Shown here: in pieces, positions 56,901 through 64,000 of the stretch
How the letters are laid out: each line of letters starts with the position of its first letter
How positions within the stretch are numbered: position 1 is the stretch's first letter
From: Linyphia triangularis
Taxonomy: Eukaryota; Arthropoda; Arachnida; Araneae; Linyphiidae
NCBI GenBank assembly: GCA_963978545.1
Contig: OZ021725.1
Location: forward strand, 6,859,176-6,923,175
Length of the DNA stretch: 64,000 nucleotides
Direction of reading: 5' to 3'
Made by a program: the position numbers and the translations under genes
Notes under the pieces: generated by a model
The model's database searches: none
The model's input: the letters and a program-made list of their open reading frames with translations, nothing else
What the model was told of the DNA's origin: nothing

Positions 56901-56999
56901 TTGCTTTTGAATAAATTCTTCGACATTTGAATCAGCTCCCAAAAAATCTGTCCATTTTAGACCAGATTTTCTCCAAAGCTCTCTTATTATAACGGTTCC
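56901..56999 (-). CDS. eIF4G: eIF4G, exon between MA3 and linker
   Basis: 99-bp exon, phase 0-0, acceptor CTTTTTTAG, donor GTAAGTAA. Encodes GTVIIRELWRKSGLKWTDFL, then GADSNVEEFIQKQ. L-W-R-x-(A/S)-G-L-x-W-x-(D/E)-F-L is a strongly conserved block just after MA3 in eIF4G1/3. Confidence 0.93.
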
Positions 57000-57615
57000 C
57001 TAAAAAAGTATCTCATATGTTTATAAATTATTTAAATAATGTGTTTAATACTTTAATCACTAAAATTTGAAAGAGGGAAGGTAGTCGATAAATTGAATGT
57101 TACATGAAACTAAATGAAAAATAAAAAAAAGGTTTGAATATAACTTGAAACCACATAAGATGCATAGAAATTCATTACTTCCAATCCTCATTATGTATTT
57201 TACATGATCAATAAGCTTTTGAAATTGCAAATAGTTTTTAGAGGTTTTTACTTAATGGGAGCTGGTATCCTAAAATTTATAGAATATCGAATTTGAGTTT
57301 ATTAAAAATAAAATTGTTCCCTATAAAGTAATACTTCATTTGTAATAATACCTCAATTAAAAGTATTTTTAATAATTTCTTAAAGACAAATGCGGGAACT
57401 ATTAGTGTGAGTAGAGTTTTCTTCAAAATATGTTTTTCTCAAAACTTCATTTTACATTACTCAAGTAACTTTTTCAAGGAAACTCCACAAACTAATGACC
57501 TAAAAATTATCACACACTCCTTTTATGTATCTGTATATACTGAAGTGAGATTATTTTTGTCAATTCAAAAATATCTTTTGTTCTGCCTTATTTCGTCACA
57601 ATAAAAATTTTATTT

Positions 57616-57910
57616 TTAACCCACTGATGGTCATGAGAATGGGCGAAATTCTATAGTTGTTTTCCCTGTAACAATTTTTAAATTATATTTCTAAATCAAA
57701 TACATAATTTTTTTTTTAAATTTTTTTTTTTTTTTTTTTTTTTAATTTTTTTTTTTTTTTTAGATAGGTTATAAACTATCATCCTAATAAAAATATTTAA
57801 AAAAATATTTTATTTTAAATTTTATTTACAAATTTTAAAATGTTGTGTCTTGCGGGAAAAACTGGGGATCAAATGTCGTATATATACGTGCATGACCGTC
57901 AGTGGGTTAA
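57616..57910. mobile_element. TTAA-flanked MITE in eIF4G intron
   Basis: 295 bp, TTAA both ends, inverted ends CCCACTGATGGTCATG / CATGACCGTCAGTGGG; poly(T) interior. piggyBac-type target. Confidence 0.82.
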
Positions 57911-58434
57911 CAAATTTGAGTGGCTTTCCCTATAATTACTGTTATTTTTTTTTAAAGTACATGAGTTATGATTAAAAGCTCACTTCAGTAGAATAACAAG
58001 TGTCTGCTAAATGCGCCGAAGAAATATCATATTATATATCAATTATTTTCTGCGAAAAAGGTACATGAAATATGGCAACTTAACATTACTAGTATCGGGG
58101 TTACCAACTCCCCTTAACTAATTTAGTGCCGCGCGAAGATAACAGGAGGAACATGACAAATTTTCTGATTTTGAAATTGTGCCTTTGCTCTAATTCTTTA
58201 ATTGCAGTGCCTAATAGTTCTAACTAATTGCACCCAAGTAATTTTTTTTTTTAAGATAACAGTGCTGGAAAAGGTTCAGATCTTAGATAATTCCGGGTCT
58301 CGGAAGTCCAGATTTTATGTATTTTACTGTATATAACATGTAAAGTTTAGGTTGTACACATTGTTAAGGTAACAGGTTGCAACTTTTTTTATGGTACTTT
58401 TGTTTGAATTGTAGAATGGGAAATCACCTAGATG

Positions 58435-58611
58435 GTTGGTTGTATTCAGATTATCTGGCGCCGTCAGCAACACGAGGGCTATAATGCGCCGAAACATTCG
58501 TCATTAGACAAGCCAACATACATTTACAAACACCCATGCCAACACGGGACTCGAACCCGCAACCTCGCGGTCTAGAAGCCAGCACACTAACCACTATACC
58601 GTTTGGTCGGC
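58435..58611 (-). mobile_element. SINE family E, copy 8
   Basis: Perfect 14-bp duplication AAATCACCTAGATG (58421-58434, 58612-58625); intact B box. Young copy in an eIF4G intron. Confidence 0.94.
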
Positions 58612-58862
58612 AAATCACCTAGATGAAACCTTTAATATGATATATTGCATGAGACCGTAGCCATAAGAGCCTTTGTATAATCATTGCAATGTAGAAGTAG
58701 AAGTTATAACATAACAGAAGCTGTCCAAAACCATTAACAAATTGTAACTAAGTATAATCTAAAGAAAATTTTTTTGTAATATAATAACCAATTTTATCAC
58801 ATGCAATGAGAATACACTAATGGATAAAGGTATTTTAAGCTGAAACAACCAAGAGAAATTAC

Positions 58863-59067
58863 CTTCCTCTTTTCAGAACAGTGCAGCACTGCCGAAACAA
58901 GGAGTCCAGCTGCTTCGGATGGTATACAGGGCTGCAGTAATTCTTTTAAGAAAACAAGCGGTAATTCAGACTCCTCTATCATGGGTTCCAGTATTTTACC
59001 CATAGAGTTCCAAAACAAAGGAGTATCCATCGCGTAGCCATCTATTGAGTCAAGCACAATAGCAAAA
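58863..59067 (-). CDS. eIF4G: eIF4G, exon for the end of MA3
   Basis: 205-bp exon, starts phase 2 after acceptor TTTTTCCAG, ends phase 0 at donor GTAATT. Encodes FAIVLDSIDGYAMDTPLFWN, then SMGKILEPMIEESELPLVFL and KELLQPCIPSEAAGLLVSAV. D-x-P-x-x-W-x-x-(M/L)-(G/A)-x-(I/L)-(L/V)-x-P is the second half of the MA3 domain, which binds eIF4A. Upstream exons (MIF4G, first half of MA3) must lie beyond 64000 or were not recognised in 59-64 kb. Confidence 0.93.
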
Positions 59068-59113
59068 CTGGAAAAAAAAACTTTATTATTATTTGAACAC
59101 AAAAACAGCCCCT

Positions 59114-60221
59114 TTAACCCTTTTAGTGCCGCGCGAAAATGGGTGCCTTTGTGAAAATAACAGGAAGAATTTGAAGAATTTACGAGGGGTCGGGAAAAAT
59201 GCTCATAAAAAGCAAACTAAAAATGATATTTAAGAAATTCAAAATGCAGCATATCTTGAATTTCTAAAATATAATTTTTTGTTGGATGGCAGCCTTGGAG
59301 CTGGCTCTAATCCATTCCGATCTGCTCAGCCTATGGGCGCCTAGCTTGAAAGAAAGATTTTAGTCTCGACGTGCCGATGCATGGTGTGACACATGAGCTA
59401 TCTGATAACTATCATAAACAGATTGCGATTACGGTTCCAAGAAACTATCCAGTGTCGAGATTCTACCTTATCGCTCTAGCGTATACAGTGCTTCGGCACC
59501 AAAAGTTCTAATAAATAATTTTTTTAATTGCAATGCCGTGCCGATGCATGATGTGACACATGAGCTATCTGATAACTATCATAAACAGATTGCGATTACG
59601 GTTCCAAGAAACTATCCAGTGTCGAGATTCTACCTTATCGCTCTAGCGTATACAGTGCTTCGGCACCAAAAGTTCTAATAAATAATTTTTTTAATTGCAA
59701 TGCCGTGCCGATGCATGATGTGACACATGAGCTATCTGATAACTATCATAAACAGATTGCGATTACGGTTCCAAGAAACTATCCAGTGTCGAGATTCTAC
59801 CTTATCGCTCTAGCGTATACAGTGCTTCGGCACCAAAAGTTCTAATAAATAATTTTTTTAATTGCAATGCCGTGCCGATGCATGATGTGACACATGAGCC
59901 ATCTGATAACTATCATAAACAGATTGCGATTACGGTTCCAAGAAACTATCCAGTGTCGAGATTCTACCTTATTGCTCTAACGTATACAAGACTTCAGCAT
60001 CAACCAGCAGAAAACAAAACAAAAAGTTCTAATAAATAATTTTTTTAATTGCAATGCAAAGAATTTGAACCATTAATAACGTTTTATAAAGTTATTTTGA
60101 AATTCAGAACTCTTGTGATGCGTAATAGGCGCCAACGCTTGCGCAACGATATATTATAGTTGGCACTTTTCGCAAGAGTAGCGGACAATGATATATCGTC
60201 GTTCGGCACTAAAAGGGTTAA
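59114..60221. mobile_element. TTAA-flanked element R with internal tandem array
   Basis: TTAA both ends, inverted ends CCCTTTTAGTGCCG / CGGCACTAAAAGGG. A truncated relative starts near 58125 (TTTAGTGCCGCGCG). Length is inflated by the 167-bp array. Confidence 0.85.
59371..60057. repeat. 167-bp tandem array, 4 units, inside R
   Basis: GTGCCGATGCATG starts at 59371, 59538, 59705 and 59872, exactly 167 bp apart. Units nearly identical; the last has a ~20-bp insertion (CAGAAAACAAAACAAA) and a few changes, the first GGTGTGAC for GATGTGAC. Confidence 0.95.
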
Positions 60222-63200
60222 GTACTCAATCACTTGGACCAAGGACGGATCCAAAGTTTTATTACAGATGGCAGGGTGCATACACTTTTTTGGAAGTGAA
60301 ATTCAAGGACTTTCAAGGCCCTTTTCAAGGATATTTCAACAAAAATCAAGGCCCTATTTTATCGTTGCAGAGTCGATACCAAAATTGAATTTTTATATAT
60401 TTTTTTTAATTAACGAAGTTTCAAAAAGAATTAAAATACTTATTACTTAACAACTAAGATGCAACCACATATATTTATTGATAATTATACCTCTTACCAG
60501 GATAAGGAAAAAACTAGGTTAAAAAAAAAAGAAGTTTTGTAGTGGTTTGTTTTCTAACACTCTCCATTGTCTAAATGGATTATAGAGGGTTCCCATGTGA
60601 AATCTCAAGGTCAATGGAAACAAAATGATCTTAAGTCTGTGGTTATTTGGTTAGTTTTTTTTTTTTTTTTAAATATATGCCAAAAAAATAATCATGCACT
60701 CTTAAAGTACTAAGAAAAATATTTATTATTTTTACTTACAAACAGGCAAGAAAAAAATATCCAAATTGGATGCATAAAGATTGATTTCATGCCTTCTACA
60801 GTTTGAATTTAAAGCGTGAATCCCTGGTTGGTTGGTTGAAGTTTAACGGCGCAAGGGGCATACTGCCGCGAATCCCTGATCTTTCCTATCGCTAATTTAA
60901 AGGAACAAAAATTTGTAAATACAAGAAATCCTTACTTTTTTTAAAAATAGAGACATAGCTTAAATCCCCCCCCCCCCTCCCCATTCAAGTTCTTCGTAGA
61001 ATTTCTAGTCTACCCAAAGATACTATAATAACCCTTCGGGTTAAAGATGGCAAGCTTCCATAGAGATAATGTAAAATACTTGAGAGCACATGACGTCATT
61101 GCAGGGTTTCTACATTGGCAAGCTTATCGCTCTTTTTGGTTTCACTTGGCGATTACATTTTTTGGTTTTCCAGAAATCTTTTATCCAAAAAAAAAAAGAA
61201 CAAATCTGACTAGCTCATTAAACTTTCACTTAAAAAATTTACACACCCAACCAAGTTTTTGTTAATTTATATTTTTAACTAAAATAATTGAATACTTTTT
61301 TAAACAATATTAATATTATATTGAACCACTACAGCAAAAGTTCCATCCTGTAATGCAATACGAATCCTAATATTAGATTTGGGGTTTTTACAGCATATTC
61401 TAATATTATTGAACTTTTAGTAAGTTTTCGTAATAAATATGAACATCAAGAATTAACAAAATTACTAATTATAAAATTATTGAAACACATTCTAGAAGAA
61501 AATGATTTCGATAAAGTTTCCATGCATTCTTCGAAGCAGTACATTAGGAAACTAAAAAATATCTAGTTATTGAGTGCAAGAATTTAAAAATGACTTGCAA
61601 CTACAAAAACCAATATCATTTAGCATGTACTAGTTTAGAAGAATTTACTAACAGTTGACAATAATCATTTAGCTTTATTAATTCACAAAATAAAAAAACC
61701 GCAATGGTAATTGAGATTGGCGTCAAATTTCAAAAATCATAATAAACACATAATAATTGAGTGCATTTATGCAACTAACAAATGATAAACATTCTTTAAA
61801 GCGATGTCAAAGTAATAAAAAAAGCAACTATATTTAACATAAAAACTAGCCTGCTGAATGAGACGAAAAAATAAAAACAAACGATTAAGAACACTAACCA
61901 TCAAGTTTCATCACAACCATCAACACTGCAAAAAATGTCCTGTTAAAATTTTCTTACGAAAATTCTATAATCTTCAGAACATTACCGAAATTTATTGTGC
62001 ACAAAAGCGAACAATTTGAACAAACTTGAATAAATAATATGTTACTTTGCAAAGTAGAATCCTCCATTTTTGTTCTGCTATTTAAATCTCCCACGAATTC
62101 GACGAAATAAATCTGATGTTCTTATTTGTTTGTTTAAAAAGCACGATCGCCAAAGTAAGAAAAAAGCTCTGCGCATGTCTGGAAATCGGAGCAATTTGGC
62201 GAAAGTTTTGTGCTCTCAACTCTGAAAATCCGCGAGATGGCAGCACTTACGTATCGGCGAAGCTTGCCTTCTTATAGTTTTAAGTTCTTTGGTCTACCTA
62301 CGGTACGACTTGGCGCTTTTTCTGGGAATTGGCTACAATAAAAGAATGACGTAATATGCGTTTTCCCGTTCGTTGCTAAGTCCACGGCTAAATCTAGTTA
62401 AGCCTTGCTAAGTCAAAATCATGATCCAACATCCAGGGTTGCCAAAAAATCATTTACTAATAGTCACCAATCCTTCCAGATAATCAAAAAGGCAAGTTCA
62501 AAATTCAAATCCCGTTTTACCGATGACTTAGAAATTAAGCCTGGAAATGTTTGGGGAGGGGGGCTGTCAATTGGATTAAGTTTAGAAATTACAAAAAATA
62601 TTCGCGATTTTTTTTAGCTTAAAGAAAGCTATATATTTCTTTATTATTGAAACTAGGCAAGAGTGCAAATCTAAACCAGATGCACTAAGATTGCTTGTGT
62701 GAAAAATACAACACTTGTATTCTATTTTTAGCACCGAGTCTCAGTAAAAAAAAATTTAAAAAAATCATGTATTCTATAAGTATAAAAAAAAAGTATTGAT
62801 TTTCTATACCTAAAATCAGCCAAGAAAACAGATTTAAATCAGATGAACACTGATTCATTTACTACTTCTTTATAGTTTGAAAAACCTACAACAAAACTGA
62901 GAGATTGTAATATGTATTTTCAAGTGCGAACCTTTTCCGGCACGTTAACTGACGAAAAACGCCCTTGAAGGGCAAAATACTCTTTATCGCTTTGTTGGTG
63001 ATGTTTCATGATAATTTTGAAAAATTTCGAGACAAAATTCTCGCCAAGTAATTTTTCAAGTCAAAAAATGATTTTTTGGCGCAGTTCGGCGCAATCTTAA
63101 CCAAAAAGAGGTTTTTGGCGCAGTTTGGAGCAGAGTAGTCAGTTTGGCGCACTTCGGATCAATTGGAACAGCTCTTACATCCCTGTAATTAGAAATTTTT

Positions 63201-63320
63201 TAATGAGCTCAAAATAAATTTAATAAAATTGGAAGGTTTTTTTCCAGCAACCTTAGTTAATAACTTTCACGGCTTTAAAGTAGGCCATTTTAGTAATTGA
63301 TATAAAAAATTACATATCCT
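60222..63320. other. Upstream eIF4G intron, no exon recognised
   Basis: Contains a hAT-like CAGGGTGCATACAC end at 60272, a SINE 3' fragment (TTGGTTGGTTGAAGTTTAAC) near 60824, C-run at ~60966, and a GGCGCAGTTTGG-rich remnant with end CTCTTACATCCCTG at 63080-63186. Minus strand searched for the first half of MA3 without success. Confidence 0.45.
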
Positions 63321-63339
63321 TCACCTTCTACAGAAAAAG

Positions 63340-63584
63340 AAATTCTTCTTTCTTGAAATAGGAATCGACATAAATGAAAGAATGATATAAATCATAGTAC
63401 AATACCGAAGCGTAACTGCTATTTTCTCTGTAGGTGATATACTCCTCCGATAGTTAGTGTCGGGTTTTTGCAGTCTGGAACATAATTTCTTCACCAACTC
63501 GTCGAAGCTCTCAATCGACATCCGGAAAAAGTTTAAAATTTTTACTTTGTCTTCTCTTAACTGCGGGTAAAGACAGAAGAACAT
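63340..63584 (-). pseudogene. Harbinger (HARBI1-type) transposase N-terminal fragment
   Basis: Minus strand from 63584: MFFCLYPQLREDKVKILNFF then RMSIESFDELVKKLCSRLQK, PDTNYRRSISPTEKIAVTLR. F-x-x-x-x-R-M-S-x-x-(T/S)-F-D-x-L ... D-T-N-x-R-x-(P/S)-I-x-P-x-E-(R/K)-(L/I)-A-V-T-L-R is the PIF/Harbinger transposase start. After LRY the expected catalytic region is replaced by unrelated sequence, so only the N-terminal part remains. Dead fragment in the intron. Confidence 0.8.
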
Positions 63585-64000
63585 ACCGAATGTGGATCGG
63601 CTCTAAACAATGGAATGGGAGAGAGAGAGAAAAGCGAAAATATCCTGCATATCAAATTACACCCTCTTTCCACCGGATACTCATCGTGCAACTTTTTGTC
63701 CCGTTCGGGGAGAGGTCAAAGGTCATAGTGACCGTGCCGTTCCAGGGCCGCTCGGGAGGAACCGATTCAAGTGTGATTGACAGATCCGCCAAAAGTGAAC
63801 CGGCTAGAAAGTGTGACGTCAGAATAATGGTAATACGGGAACGAGAATTTTATGGTTTTAGAATTGAAAAGGGGAAATTCCAGGAAATTCCAGGCTTTTT
63901 TAGAAATAATCCTATTTTTCCAGGCTATTCAAGGCCTTGAAAAAAAATAATGAAATTCAAGGACTTTCCAGGTTTTCCAGGCCGCGTACGCACCCTGAGA

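Noticed and set aside
58797..59102. Unspliced 101-residue protein with its own start
   Set aside because: The coding part is the eIF4G exon 58863-59067; the upstream MCSNNN and downstream residues are intron on both sides of clear AG and GT sites.
63590..63940. 116-codon plus-strand frame at the right edge
   Set aside because: Antisense to the presumed 5' flank of the Harbinger fragment and running into a hAT-like end; no domain.
60272..63997. Single hAT element from CAGGGTGCATACAC to CGTACGCACCCTG
   Set aside because: The ends are related, but the left flank (ACAGATGG) does not match the bases after the right end (AGA...), and the interior lacks family sequence; likely two fragments.

Overview
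The window looks like AT-rich, intron-rich and extremely transposon-rich animal DNA. I read it as arthropod, most likely a chelicerate such as a spider. That is inferred from the style of the two genes (fibulin-1-like and eIF4G, both with many introns) and from the mix of mariner, hAT, piggyBac-like, Helitron, I-type LINE and tRNA-derived SINE copies. Nothing here looks bacterial or viral: there are no operons, Shine-Dalgarno sites or CRISPR arrays, and genes are recognised as short exons with consensus splice sites.

Two host genes are supported, both on the minus strand. (1) The 5' part of a fibulin-1-like gene runs from about 40.1 kb leftwards past position 1. It has a signal-peptide exon (40003-40072), two exons with paired-cysteine anaphylatoxin-like modules (21602-21843, 18152-18305), one non-calcium EGF exon (9553-9675) and two calcium-binding EGF exons (6868-7032, 2286-2444). 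All junction phases are compatible, so the six exons read as one secreted extracellular-matrix protein. (2) The 3' part of an eIF4G gene runs from beyond the right edge to its stop at 49752. It has six exons covering the end of the MA3 domain and the whole W2 domain. Its last residues are Cys-Cys-Val-Ser, a CaaX-like end. A third, weak candidate is a plus-strand gene fragment (14445-16424) inside a fibulin intron. It has two exons with consensus donors and matching phase, and I do not recognise its product.

Most of the rest is repeats, and many have recognisable target-site duplications (TSDs). At least six unrelated families have TTAA at both ends (piggyBac-type). There are 8-bp-TSD hAT-type elements, TA-flanked mariner-type elements including several long fold-back MITEs, one Helitron with both termini, two solo LTRs, three 5'-truncated LINE copies and eight copies of one tRNA-derived SINE. 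Insertions are deeply nested at 2.5-3.4, 10.7-12.9, 19.9-21.4, 22.6-24.6, 26.4-30.4, 31.9-33.6 and 36.0-39.2 kb, and TSDs let the order be read. Several non-autonomous elements carry internal tandem arrays (units of 38, 115, 167 and about 22 bp).

Layout: 0-40 kb is fibulin introns packed with nested elements; 40.1-49.7 kb is intergenic (a fold-back MITE beside the fibulin start, a Tigger remnant, SINEs, a LINE 3' end, and a 118-bp higher-order tandem array next to the eIF4G 3' end); 49.75-59.1 kb holds the eIF4G terminal exons; 59.1-64 kb is an upstream eIF4G intron with a 167-bp array and a Harbinger transposase fragment. All identifications are from reading and translating the sequence; no database search was run.
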